Positions 1 through 5,312 are shown, counted from the stretch's first letter. The stretch is DNA of 5,438 nt from Eubacteriales bacterium (GCA_029974035.1 JARKQG010000117.1:1-5438), one strand, 5' to 3'. A program made the numbers and translations. The notes: generated from the letters alone by a model not told the origin.

Positions 1-1
1 T

Positions 2-109
2 CCACCGGATGATGGAAGCAATCCGCAGAAGAAAGAGCCAGGGGATACCCATGCCAATTTGACGGAGACGGACGGGGTAAATACGCAAATATCGGCAAGA
101 ACAGGCTGA
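2..109 (+). CDS. Possible 3' end of a rightward gene (partial, function unknown)
   Basis: One reading frame is open from the window edge to a TGA at 107-109, giving a hydrophilic 35-residue tail rich in D, N, T, K and G that resembles a low-complexity C-terminal extension. A rightward intrinsic terminator begins at base 100, so a rightward gene very probably ends here. The stop would lie inside the left arm of that hairpin. The neighbouring frame is an alternative: it ends at a TGA at 60-62 and gives a basic tail (HRMMEAIRRRKSQGIPMPI). Neither frame shows the GC-rich third positions of the other genes. The frame is therefore unsure and no function can be assigned. Confidence 0.3.
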   Translation, partial: PPDDGSNPQKKEPGDTHANLTETDGVNTQISARTG

Positions 110-135
110 TTTCAGGCAGAATCAGCCTGTTTTTG
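100..135 (+). terminator. Intrinsic terminator of the rightward gene at the left edge
   Basis: AACAGGCTGATT (100-111) and AATCAGCCTGTT (120-131) are perfect 12-bp inverted repeats around an 8-base loop. They run straight into a T tract (TTTTT ending at 134). The T tract lies on the + strand side, so this ends rightward transcription entering from the left. It sits back to back with the leftward tRNA terminator only 11 bases further on. Confidence 0.85.
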
Positions 136-145
136 AATTGAGCAA

Positions 146-174
146 TGAAAAATCCGTCTCTTTCGAGACGGATT
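146..174 (-). terminator. Intrinsic terminator of the tRNA operon
   Basis: Read leftward, the sequence is AATCCGTCTC, loop GAAA, GAGACGGATT, then TTTC. The stem is a perfect 10 bp closed by a stable GNRA-type tetraloop (loop at 161-164) and followed by a T run at 148-152. It begins two bases after the CCA end of tRNA-Leu, so it ends the three-tRNA transcript and leaves a very short 3' trailer. Confidence 0.85.
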
Positions 175-175
175 G

Positions 176-263
176 TGGTGCGGGAAACAGGACTTGAACC
201 TGCATGAAGGAAATCTTCACTAGAACCTGAATCTAGCGCGTCTGCCAATTCCGCCATTCCCGC
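176..263 (-). tRNA. tRNA-Leu, anticodon CAG
   Basis: This is an 88-nt class II tRNA read leftward. The acceptor arm is GCGGGAA (5', bases 263-257) paired with TTCCCGC, then discriminator A and an encoded CCA (178-176). The anticodon stem CTAGA/TCTAG closes the loop TTCAGGT, giving anticodon CAG, which reads CUG. The long variable arm (GAAG/CTTC stem) is the hallmark of Leu and Ser tRNAs. The T loop TTCAAGT is normal. CUG is a common leucine codon in the GC-rich genes around it. It is the last gene of the operon, 5 bases after tRNA-Tyr. Confidence 0.96.
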
Positions 264-268
264 TTGTC

Positions 269-353
<85 letters not shown>

Positions 354-392
354 ATGACTGAGCTTTCTCTGACTCAACGCCCGCTCAAAAAA

Positions 393-468
393 TGGAGCTG
401 GCGATGGGACTCGAACCCGCAACCTGCTGATTACAAATCAGCTGCTCTGCCAATTGAGCTACGCCAGC
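393..468 (-). tRNA. tRNA-Thr, anticodon TGT
   Basis: This is a 76-nt class I tRNA read leftward with acceptor pair GCTGGCG/CGCCAGC, discriminator T and an encoded CCA (395-393). The anticodon stem GCTGA/TCAGC holds TTTGTAA, giving anticodon UGU, which reads ACA and, with a modified U34, other ACN codons. The D arm (AGCTCAATTGGCAGAGCA) and T arm (GCGGG-TTCGAGT-CCCAT) are normal. It is the first gene of the operon. The six leader bases just upstream can pair with its 5' acceptor strand, as noted in the findings. Confidence 0.96.
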
Positions 469-553
469 ACGCTGGCCGTTCAGAGGTTTTCGCCCGCTTC
501 ATCCGTCCCCGATTTGCTGGTTTCCGCCGTCGGTTTTCGGACTGACAGATGCT

Positions 554-581
554 ATTATACCGCAAAAAGGGACAAAGTCAA
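554..581 (-). promoter_or_regulatory. Sigma-A promoter of the tRNA operon
   Basis: Read leftward there is a TTGACT -35 box (581-576), a 16-base spacer and a perfect TATAAT -10 box (559-554). Transcription should start near 547, giving a leader of roughly 80 bases before tRNA-Thr at 468. I see no attenuator, T-box or other structure in bases 469-547. The promoter begins only 29 bases after the stop codon of the mnmM-like gene, which runs in the same direction. Confidence 0.8.
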
Positions 582-610
582 TAGTCGATATCGTTTCTTA
601 ACAAAGGTTT

Positions 611-1174
611 TTAACGGAGCCGCTGCACCGCAATCAGCGCCGGCGCGCTATGCGCGGGATTCAAAAAAGCGCGCGTCATCGCCTGGTAATCGGCCGGCAG
701 CGCCCGGGCCCAGATCGTCACCGCGCCGAGTTCCGCCTCGCCCTCCGGGTGCCCGGGATAGGCGCAGACCGTGAGCAGCCCCCGGGGATTCAGGCGCGCG
801 AGGCATGCGTTGAGCGCGGCCAGCGTGGTTTCCACCCGGGTGGTAATCCCCTTGTCGCCGCCGGGCAGCCACCCAAGGTTGAACACCGCCGCATCTACCG
901 GCTCCACCACGTACTCCGCGATATGCTCGTGCCCCGCCAGAATCAGCCGCGCCCTGTCCGCGAGGCCCGCGCGCTCCAGCCGCTCGCGGGTGCGCAGAAG
1001 GGCGTCCTGCTGCACATCAAAGGCGTACACCCGCCCGCCGGGCCCCACGCGCTCGCAAAGCATCAGCGTGTCTCCCCCGCCGCCCATCGTACCATCCACG
1101 GCCACGGCGCCCTCAAAGAGCACCTCGGCGATGAGTTCCTGCGCCCAGTGCCGGGCGCTTTTGAAATCCAGCAC
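611..1174 (-). CDS. mnmM: MnmM/YtqB-family SAM-dependent tRNA methyltransferase
   Basis: The product is 187 residues, matching the family of small class I (Rossmann-fold) methyltransferases once labelled putative rRNA methylase (YtqB). In Bacillus subtilis the enzyme is MnmM, which methylates nm5U34 to mnm5U34 in the tRNA wobble position. Visible motifs are the SAM-binding motif I VDGTMGGGGDT (residues 26-36), an acidic residue after strand 2 in YAFD (Asp53), and the family signature NLGWLPGGDKGITT (99-112), with CAYPGHPEGEAE further on (137-148). I chose a GTG start because AGGAGG sits 6 bases upstream of it. The open frame continues upstream for several hundred codons but only as an antisense shadow of the L,D-transpeptidase gene. 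No terminator is visible before the tRNA promoter. The family assignment is strong; the exact reaction in this organism is inferred. Confidence 0.85.
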   Translation of the reverse strand: MLDFKSARHWAQELIAEVLFEGAVAVDGTMGGGGDTLMLCERVGPGGRVYAFDVQQDALLRTRERLERAGLADRARLILAGHEHIAEYVVEPVDAAVFNLGWLPGGDKGITTRVETTLAALNACLARLNPRGLLTVCAYPGHPEGEAELGAVTIWARALPADYQAMTRAFLNPAHSAPALIAVQRLR

Positions 1175-1180
1175 GCTCCC

Positions 1181-1186
1181 CCTCCT
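1181..1186 (-). promoter_or_regulatory. Ribosome binding site that fixes the mnmM GTG start
   Basis: Read leftward, AGGAGG is followed by six bases (GGGAGC) and then GTG. The wider stretch is an unbroken purine run, GGGAGGAGGGGGAG. This ideal spacing supports the GTG at 1174-1172 as the start rather than the CTG that follows it or the far upstream ATGs in the same frame. Confidence 0.75.
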
Positions 1187-1200
1187 CCCGGTTCCGGTAC

Positions 1201-1229
1201 AGTATACCACGGGCGCGGCGCCGGGACAA
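1201..1229 (-). promoter_or_regulatory. Probable sigma-A promoter of mnmM
   Basis: Read leftward there is TTGTCC (1229-1224), a 17-base spacer and TATACT (1206-1201). The predicted start lies near 1194, so the leader before the GTG codon is only about 20 bases, just enough for the ribosome binding site. It is divergent from the L,D-transpeptidase promoter, with 24 bases between the two -35 boxes. Confidence 0.65.
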
Positions 1230-1253
1230 ATCCGAAAAGGAAAACCTTGCGCC

Positions 1254-1282
1254 TTGCCTTCCCGTCCGGCATTCAGTATAAT
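1254..1282 (+). promoter_or_regulatory. Sigma-A promoter of the L,D-transpeptidase gene
   Basis: TTGCCT (1254-1259), a 17-base spacer and a perfect TATAAT (1277-1282) lie 30 bases before the start codon. The predicted transcription start is near 1289, leaving a short leader with the ribosome binding site AGGAG at 1301-1305. No operator-like repeat is obvious around it. Confidence 0.78.
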
Positions 1283-1300
1283 GAAAGCATACATACGCTG

Positions 1301-1305
1301 AGGAG
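1301..1305 (+). promoter_or_regulatory. Ribosome binding site that decides the L,D-transpeptidase start
   Basis: AGGAG ends 7 bases before the ATG at 1313 but only 1 base before the in-frame ATG at 1307. The second ATG is therefore the likely start. It also gives the classic signal-peptide N terminus MRRF rather than MLMRRF. Confidence 0.7.
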
Positions 1306-1312
1306 AATGCTC

Positions 1313-2452
1313 ATGCGCCGTTTCGTATGGTTTTTGCTTGCGCTCATCCTCGCCGCGCCAGGGCAGGCCCACGCCGACGCCCTCTACCCGGTGCCGCAAA
1401 GCGCGGACGAGGTTCGCCGGGCGGATGAGGCGCGGCTGACAGACCTGGGCTTTCTCATCGCGCCCGGCTCCGACGAGGCCTACGCCCAGGCGGTGAAGGA
1501 GTTTCAGCGCTATTTGAATCGCCTGTCGGAAGAAACGCCCGACGAAAGCCTGCCCGCCACGACGCTGGAAATCCTCCCGGATTCCCGCGAAGACGCCGCG
1601 CGGGCACTGTCCATCAAGCCGCTGACCACCTATTCGGACATCGGCTCCATCGAGGCGTTCCGCAAGTACGCGGTGGTGAAAAACGAGGGCGACCTGGGCG
1701 CGGACGACATTGTCCCGGCCGAGACCCCGGAACCGCTTGAGGACGGGGCATCGCCCTACGCGGTGACGGGCGCGCTTGACGAGGCGCAGCGCACGCGGCT
1801 TCACGACGATGGGCTCACGGTGTTCCGGCAGACACTCTCCGAGGGCGACGACGGTGCCGAAGTGCGCCGCGTGCAGCGCCGGCTCACCAGTCTGAAGTAC
1901 ACCGATCACCCGGTGGACGGCATCTTCGATGCCGACACCGCCGCCGCCGTGTCCCTTTTCCAGCGCGCCGGCGACCTTCCGGACACCGGCGCGGCCGACC
2001 GGAAAACGCAGCAGGCGATGTTTTCCGGGACCGCCGTAGCCAACGACCGGCCGCTCTACGACTACCTGCTGAAGATTGACACGGAAAAGCAGATCGTTAC
2101 CGCCTTTCAGTGGGCGGATGGGGCGTACACCCGCGTGGCGCGCAAGATGGTCTGCTCCACGGGGCTGGACGAAACCCCTACCCCCGCGGGCACCTACCGG
2201 GCCACGGGGCCCGTCGCCCGGTGGTGCTACTTCCCCTCCTACGGCTGTTGGGCGCAGTACGCGTTCCGCATCAAGGGCGGCGTGCTGTTTCATTCGGTGC
2301 TCTACCAGCAGGCGAAGGAATCCACGCTGATCAAGGGCTCGGTGAAAAAGCTGGGCCGCAAGTCCTCCCACGGCTGCGTGCGGTTGAGCGTAGAGGACGC
2401 CAAATGGGTCTTCGAGCACTGCACCGCGGGAACGACGGTCATCGTGGAGTAG
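1313..2452 (+). CDS. Secreted YkuD-family L,D-transpeptidase with peptidoglycan-binding domain
   Basis: The 379-residue product would cross-link peptidoglycan stem peptides (3-3 links) or attach substrates to them outside the membrane. A Sec signal peptide spans residues 1-20 or so (RRF, then a hydrophobic core, with probable cleavage after AHA near 21). Residues 30-165 look like a degenerate, interrupted peptidoglycan-binding unit. A clear PG_binding_1-type domain covers about 177-238 (GDDGAEVRRVQRRL, VDGIFDADTAAAVSLFQ). The YkuD catalytic domain covers about 250-379, with His327 (LFHSVLY) and the signature SHGCVRL (352-358), where His353 and Cys355 are catalytic. Flanking elements TPTPAGTY and VEDAKW are typical of Firmicutes homologues. 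Cysteines also occur at 281, 305, 312 and 370. It has its own promoter and terminator and so appears monocistronic. The biochemical class is secure; the acceptor specificity is not known. Confidence 0.93.
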   Translation: MRRFVWFLLALILAAPGQAHADALYPVPQSADEVRRADEARLTDLGFLIAPGSDEAYAQAVKEFQRYLNRLSEETPDESLPATTLEILPDSREDAARALSIKPLTTYSDIGSIEAFRKYAVVKNEGDLGADDIVPAETPEPLEDGASPYAVTGALDEAQRTRLHDDGLTVFRQTLSEGDDGAEVRRVQRRLTSLKYTDHPVDGIFDADTAAAVSLFQRAGDLPDTGAADRKTQQAMFSGTAVANDRPLYDYLLKIDTEKQIVTAFQWADGAYTRVARKMVCSTGLDETPTPAGTYRATGPVARWCYFPSYGCWAQYAFRIKGGVLFHSVLYQQAKESTLIKGSVKKLGRKSSHGCVRLSVEDAKWVFEHCTAGTTVIVE

Positions 2453-2465
2453 GCCCGAGGGGCCG

Positions 2466-2499
2466 AAGCGCCCCCGTCCGTTCGGACGGGGGCGCTTTT
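2466..2499 (+). terminator. Strong terminator between the L,D-transpeptidase gene and metK
   Basis: AAGCGCCCCCGTCC (2466-2479) pairs perfectly with GGACGGGGGCGCTT (2484-2497) around the loop GTTC, and TT follows so that the 3' side reads CTTTTC. The T run favours rightward termination. The two genes converge here and no other hairpin with a T tract follows metK, so this stem may also end metK transcripts, though with a poorer T tract in that direction. Confidence 0.85.
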
Positions 2500-2524
2500 C
2501 ACGTCGCCTTCAGGCGGGTCCGCG

Positions 2525-3697
2525 TTACAGGCCCGCCTTTTCGCGCAGCACGTCCACCCTGTCCAGTTTCTCCCACGTCAGGTCCAGATCGTTCCGGCCG
2601 AAGTGGCCGTAGGCGGCCACCTGGGCGTAGATGGGCCTGCGCAGGTCGAGGGTTTCGATGATCGCCGCAGGCCTGAGGTCAAAGGTATCCGCCACCAGTG
2701 CCGCCAGGCGGTCGTCCGGCAGCTTTCCGGTACCCTCGGTATTCACGTAGACCGACACGGGCCTTGCCACGCCAATGGCATAGGCCACACCCACCTCGCA
2801 CTTCTTCGCAAGGCCCGCCGCCACAATGTTCTTCGCCACGTGGCGCATGGCGTAGGCCGCGGAGCGGTCCACCTTGGTGGGGTCCTTGCCGGAGAAGGCG
2901 CCGCCGCCGTGATGGCCGTAGCCGCCGTAGGTGTCTACGATGATCTTGCGGCCGGTGAGGCCCGAATCCCCCTGGGGGCCGCCGATCACAAACCGGCCGG
3001 TGGGGTTGACGAGGTACCGGGTGCGCGCGTCCAGAAGCGACGCGGGAATCACGGCCTTGATGACCTTTTCGATCATGTCCCGCTCAATTTCGTCATACCC
3101 GGCCTCCGGCCCATGCTGGGTGGACAGCACCACCGTGTCCACGCGGACCGGCGCGCCGTCCGCGTATTCCACCGTCACCTGCGCCTTGCCGTCGGGCCGC
3201 AGGTAGGGCACGAGGCCGGTTTTGCGCACCTCGGCCAGCCGCCGGGTGACGCGGTGCGCCAGCGCGATGGCCATGGGCATGTACTCCGGCGTCTCGTCGC
3301 AGGCGTAGCCGAACATCATGCCCTGGTCGCCCGCGCCGATGTCAAAGCGGTGTTCCGCGCGGCCCTCCAGCGCGTCGTCCACGCCCATGGCGATGTCCGG
3401 AGACTGTTCGTCCACCGACACCATCACCGCGCAGGCGTTGCCGTCAAACCCGCAGGCGGCATTGTCGTAGCCGATTTCGCGCACCTTCTGCCGCGCGATG
3501 TCGGCGATGGAGATGTAGGACTTGGTGGAGATCTCGCCCATCACCAGGATGAGGCCTGTGGTGGCGCAGCACTCGCAGGCGACGCGGGCGGCGGGATCCT
3601 TGTCGAGAATCGCGTCCAGCACGGCGTCCGCAATCTGGTCGCACATCTTGTCGGGGTGACCTTCGGTCACCGATTCGGAAGTAAACAGCGTTTTCAT
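2525..3697 (-). CDS. metK: S-adenosylmethionine synthetase (methionine adenosyltransferase)
   Basis: The enzyme makes SAM from methionine and ATP, releasing phosphate and pyrophosphate, in the cytoplasm. The 390-residue product matches the usual bacterial MetK length. Signatures are GHPDK (13-17, with the active-site His14), the hexapeptide GAGDQG (121-126), and the phosphate-binding loop [16 protein letters not shown] (264-279). The conserved CCATTG-type segment (43-48) and the C-terminal [14 protein letters not shown] (363-376) are also present. The start is the ATG preceded by AGGAGGTG five bases upstream. Longer in-frame starts lie inside the riboswitch leader and are rejected. Expression should be repressed by its own product through the upstream SAM-I riboswitch. 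The reading frame is intact with no missing key residue. Confidence 0.98.
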   Translation of the reverse strand: MKTLFTSESVTEGHPDKMCDQIADAVLDAILDKDPAARVACECCATTGLILVMGEISTKSYISIADIARQKVREIGYDNAACGFDGNACAVMVSVDEQSPDIAMGVDDALEGRAEHRFDIGAGDQGMMFGYACDETPEYMPMAIALAHRVTRRLAEVRKTGLVPYLRPDGKAQVTVEYADGAPVRVDTVVLSTQHGPEAGYDEIERDMIEKVIKAVIPASLLDARTRYLVNPTGRFVIGGPQGDSGLTGRKIIVDTYGGYGHHGGGAFSGKDPTKVDRSAAYAMRHVAKNIVAAGLAKKCEVGVAYAIGVARPVSVYVNTEGTGKLPDDRLAALVADTFDLRPAAIIETLDLRRPIYAQVAAYGHFGRNDLDLTWEKLDRVDVLREKAGL

Positions 3698-3721
3698 GGG
3701 GCACCTCCTGCGAAAAATTGC

Positions 3722-3753
3722 AAAAGAATAAGCGCATTCGTGAGAACGCACTT
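3722..3753 (-). terminator. Riboswitch-controlled terminator in the metK leader
   Basis: Read leftward, AAGTGCGTTC (3753-3744) pairs over 10 bp, including two G-U pairs, with GAATGCGCTT (3739-3730) around the loop TCAC. The stretch ATTCTTTT follows. This is the expression platform of the S-box leader: it forms when SAM holds the P1 stem closed and stops transcription before metK. The ribosome binding site and start codon lie downstream of it. Confidence 0.82.
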
Positions 3754-3763
3754 TGTGTCATGC

Positions 3764-3872
3764 GCCTCATCTTCCGGCGTGAAAACATCACGCCGCGGGA
3801 ATTGGCACCGGACGCATCAGCGCCGGTTGCCGGGTTTCATCGGGCCCGTCCCTCAACCACTCTGGATAAGGC
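3764..3872 (-). ncRNA. SAM-I (S-box) riboswitch aptamer upstream of metK
   Basis: The leader RNA shows the conserved S-box core: CTTATCCAGAG, GAGGGA, GGGCCCGATGAAACC and CCGGCAACC in the proper order. P1 is GCCTTATC (3872-3865) paired with GATGAGGC (3771-3764), with one G-U pair. P2a is GGTTG/CAACC flanking the kink-turn, and P2b is a short CGGG/CCCG stem. P3 is ACCGG-CGC/GCG-T-CCGGT (3827-3807). P4 is GGCGTGA/TCACGCC (3794-3776) with a 5-base loop. In the S-box mechanism, bound SAM stabilises P1, which permits the downstream terminator and lowers metK expression; low SAM allows an antiterminator. The predicted transcript begins about 12 bases before P1. Confidence 0.97.
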
Positions 3873-3890
3873 TTATTCAATTGTACTGTG

Positions 3891-3919
3891 AGTATACACC
3901 GGCCGGGCGCTTCTGTCAA
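3891..3919 (-). promoter_or_regulatory. Sigma-A promoter of the metK riboswitch leader
   Basis: Read leftward there is a perfect TTGACA -35 box (3919-3914), a 17-base spacer and TATACT (3896-3891). Initiation is predicted near 3884, just ahead of the riboswitch P1 strand. Such a strong, consensus-like promoter fits a gene whose output is set by transcription attenuation rather than by initiation. Confidence 0.85.
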
Positions 3920-3941
3920 CGGCGGCCGCCCCCTGGGCGCA

Positions 3942-3958
3942 ACAATTTTGTAAATTGT
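3942..3958. repeat. AT-rich 7-3-7 palindrome in the divergent promoter region
   Basis: ACAATTT (3942-3948) and AAATTGT (3952-3958) are perfect inverted repeats around TGT. The site lies between the metK promoter and the promoter at 3979-4007 and is markedly AT-rich against GC-rich surroundings. It has the form of a dimeric repressor operator, but no regulator gene is in view. It overlaps a second inverted repeat, TGTGTG (3956-3961) and CACACA (3968-3973). Confidence 0.45.
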
Positions 3959-3978
3959 GTGGAAAAACACACACGCGC

Positions 3979-4007
3979 TTGCTCCCGCCGCCCGAACCCC
4001 TTATAAT
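3979..4007 (+). promoter_or_regulatory. Sigma-A promoter of the IseA-like/nitroreductase operon
   Basis: TTGCTC (3979-3984), a 17-base spacer and a perfect TATAAT (4002-4007) precede the start codon by 42 bases. The predicted transcription start is near 4014. It runs divergently from the metK promoter, with 59 bases between the two -35 boxes. Confidence 0.75.
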
Positions 4008-4049
4008 GATAGCGTATTTCGGGTTTATTCCACTGCGGAGGTACCACCG

Positions 4050-4673
4050 ATGAAGAAGCTGATTGTTGCCCTGGCGCTGATCCTTGCGCTTGCGCCCGCC
4101 GCCCTCTCGCTGGCGGAGCAGGCCGAGCCCACCTCCGAATGGCTCTACGCGGAGGACGCGGGTTCCACCGAGGGCTGGACGGAGGCCACCGACGAGGACG
4201 CCGAGGATTCCATCGAAGAAGACGAGACCAACGAGGACGAAACCCTCTTCCAGAGCGCGCTGCAGGTCTACGGCTGGTTTGAGTCCCAACCGTTGGACGT
4301 GGACCCTGAAAAGCCCAGCCCGGACGGCAAAAAATACCAGGTGCTGGACGACCGGCTCAACACCATGCGCGCGCTGGATGCCGAAGTCCGCGCCCATTTC
4401 TCGGACGCCATCGCCAACAAGCTCCTGGGCACCGGCGTGTACGAGGAGATCGACGGCTACCTGTACACCACGGCCCAGGACCGCGCCATCGATGCCACCA
4501 TCGGCGAAACGGAATTGACCGTGGACGAACGCACCGACGATAAGATCACCTACACGCTCGCCGTCAACCGCGTGGACAGCGAGGGCAACGTCACCTCCGC
4601 CGATGAGCTCAAATACGTGCTGGAGAAGATCGACGGCGTGTGGAGGTTTACCCAGTTCCCCTATTATCTGTGA
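4050..4673 (+). CDS. Secreted acidic protein, possible IseA-family DL-endopeptidase inhibitor
   Basis: The product is 207 residues. Residues 1-22 form a Sec signal peptide (MKK, hydrophobic core, probable cleavage after LSLA). There is no lipobox cysteine, so it is likely released or wall-associated. Residues 41-64 are a very acidic linker (14 of 24 are D or E), and no Lys or Arg occurs between residues 3 and 88. The folded part spans about 65-207, with QVYGWF, YQVLDDRLNT, AHFSDAIANKLL, VYEEIDGYLYT and a final DGVWRFTQFPYYL. This resembles the pattern of Firmicutes IseA-type proteins, which inhibit cell-wall DL-endopeptidases, but I rank that as a tentative match made from memory. The start is supported by GGAGG at 4037-4041, 8 bases before the ATG. 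The next gene follows after 15 bases, so the two are probably co-transcribed. Confidence 0.8.
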   Translation: MKKLIVALALILALAPAALSLAEQAEPTSEWLYAEDAGSTEGWTEATDEDAEDSIEEDETNEDETLFQSALQVYGWFESQPLDVDPEKPSPDGKKYQVLDDRLNTMRALDAEVRAHFSDAIANKLLGTGVYEEIDGYLYTTAQDRAIDATIGETELTVDERTDDKITYTLAVNRVDSEGNVTSADELKYVLEKIDGVWRFTQFPYYL

Positions 4674-4688
4674 GCGGGAGGACGCACG

Positions 4689-5249
4689 ATGAATCCGGTA
4701 CTTGAGGCCATTGCGGGCCGACGTTCCATCCGCGGCTTCGCGCCCGAGCAGATCTCCTCAGAGCAGCGGGACGCGCTGATCGACGCGGCGCTCAATTCCC
4801 CCAGCGCGATGGACCGCCAGCCCTGGCACTTCTCCGTGGCGCAGGACAGGGCGCTGCTCACCCGCATCAACGACGCCGCGCGGCGGCAGTTGATGAAGGA
4901 CCCGGCCGCCTTCGCCGTCTCCCGGTTCAACCGGGAGGGATACGACGTGTTTTACGGCGCGCGAACGGTATTCTTTATCTCGCTGGACAGGGCCGCCGCA
5001 AACATCCAATGGATAGACGCGGGCATCGCGGCGGAGAATATCGCGCTGGCCGCCTACTCGATGGGCCTGGGCAGCGTGATTCTGGGCATGCCGCGGGATG
5101 CCTTCCACTCGGAGGATGGCGACGGGTTCCGCGCGGCCCTCTCGTTTCCGGAGCACTACGACTTTGCCATCGCCGTGGCGGTGGGCAGGGGTACCGTGAC
5201 CAAGCCCGCCCACGAGCACAAGCCGGGGCGCGTCACGATCAGCGGGTAA
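4689..5249 (+). CDS. Nitroreductase-family flavoprotein
   Basis: The 186-residue product has the features of the FMN-dependent nitroreductase superfamily, whose members reduce nitro groups, quinones, flavins or other electrophiles with NAD(P)H in the cytoplasm. FMN-phosphate contacts are expected at RRSIR (11-15). The NSPSAMDRQPWHF segment (36-48) is the characteristic loop after helix B, and AENIALAAYSMGLGS (115-129) is the conserved helix before the final strands (ILGMP, 131-135). The family usually works as a homodimer of 170-220 residues, so this is full length. GGGAGGA lies 6 bases before the ATG. The gene is 15 bases downstream of the IseA-like gene and should share its mRNA. Substrate cannot be predicted, and a functional link to the cell wall is not evident. 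Confidence 0.92.
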   Translation: MNPVLEAIAGRRSIRGFAPEQISSEQRDALIDAALNSPSAMDRQPWHFSVAQDRALLTRINDAARRQLMKDPAAFAVSRFNREGYDVFYGARTVFFISLDRAAANIQWIDAGIAAENIALAAYSMGLGSVILGMPRDAFHSEDGDGFRAALSFPEHYDFAIAVAVGRGTVTKPAHEHKPGRVTISG

Positions 5250-5267
5250 AGGCAAAAAGCCGCAAAA

Positions 5268-5300
5268 GGCGGGGGCGGGAGAAATTCTCCCGCCCCCGCC
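5268..5300 (-). terminator. GC-rich terminator oriented for leftward transcription
   Basis: GGCGGGGGCGGGAG (5268-5281) pairs perfectly over 14 bp with CTCCCGCCCCCGCC (5287-5300) around AAATT. Read leftward it is followed by TTTT, GCGGC and TTTTT, a good T tract. Read rightward no T run follows. It therefore best fits the end of a leftward gene lying beyond the right edge. Its very stable stem may also slow or end the rightward operon. Confidence 0.7.
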
Positions 5301-5312
5301 TCAGACCATCAA

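Noticed and set aside
650..1312. Rightward open frame upstream of and continuous with the L,D-transpeptidase
   Set aside because: It is antisense to mnmM, and the frame merely continues into the real gene. The promoter at 1254-1282, the ribosome binding site and the signal peptide all place the true start at 1313.
1175..2419. Leftward open frame extending the mnmM-like protein by over 400 residues
   Set aside because: It runs antisense through the L,D-transpeptidase gene, is rich in R, G and V with no recognisable domain, and begins far from any ribosome binding site. GC-rich coding DNA often leaves such frames open. The GTG at 1174 with AGGAGG upstream is a far better start.
2513..2537. Possible hairpin GGCGGG...CCCGCC over the metK stop codon
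   Set aside because: The stem is short, its loop is long, and no T tract follows on either strand, so it is not a convincing second terminator for metK.
3921..3930. Perfect palindrome GGCGGCCGCC next to the metK -35 box
   Set aside because: A 10-base GC palindrome is expected by chance in DNA this GC-rich, and nothing else marks it as a binding site.
2603..4006. 467-codon rightward open frame across metK
   Set aside because: It is the antisense shadow of metK, full of H, R, G and V, and it also crosses the riboswitch. metK on the other strand has all family signatures.
3873..4397. Leftward open frame opposite the IseA-like gene and upstream of metK
   Set aside because: It overlaps the metK promoter, has no ribosome binding site, and mirrors a gene with a clear signal peptide and start.
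4758..5255. 165-codon leftward open frame opposite the nitroreductase gene
   Set aside because: Composition and position mark it as an antisense shadow. The + strand product has the nitroreductase motifs.
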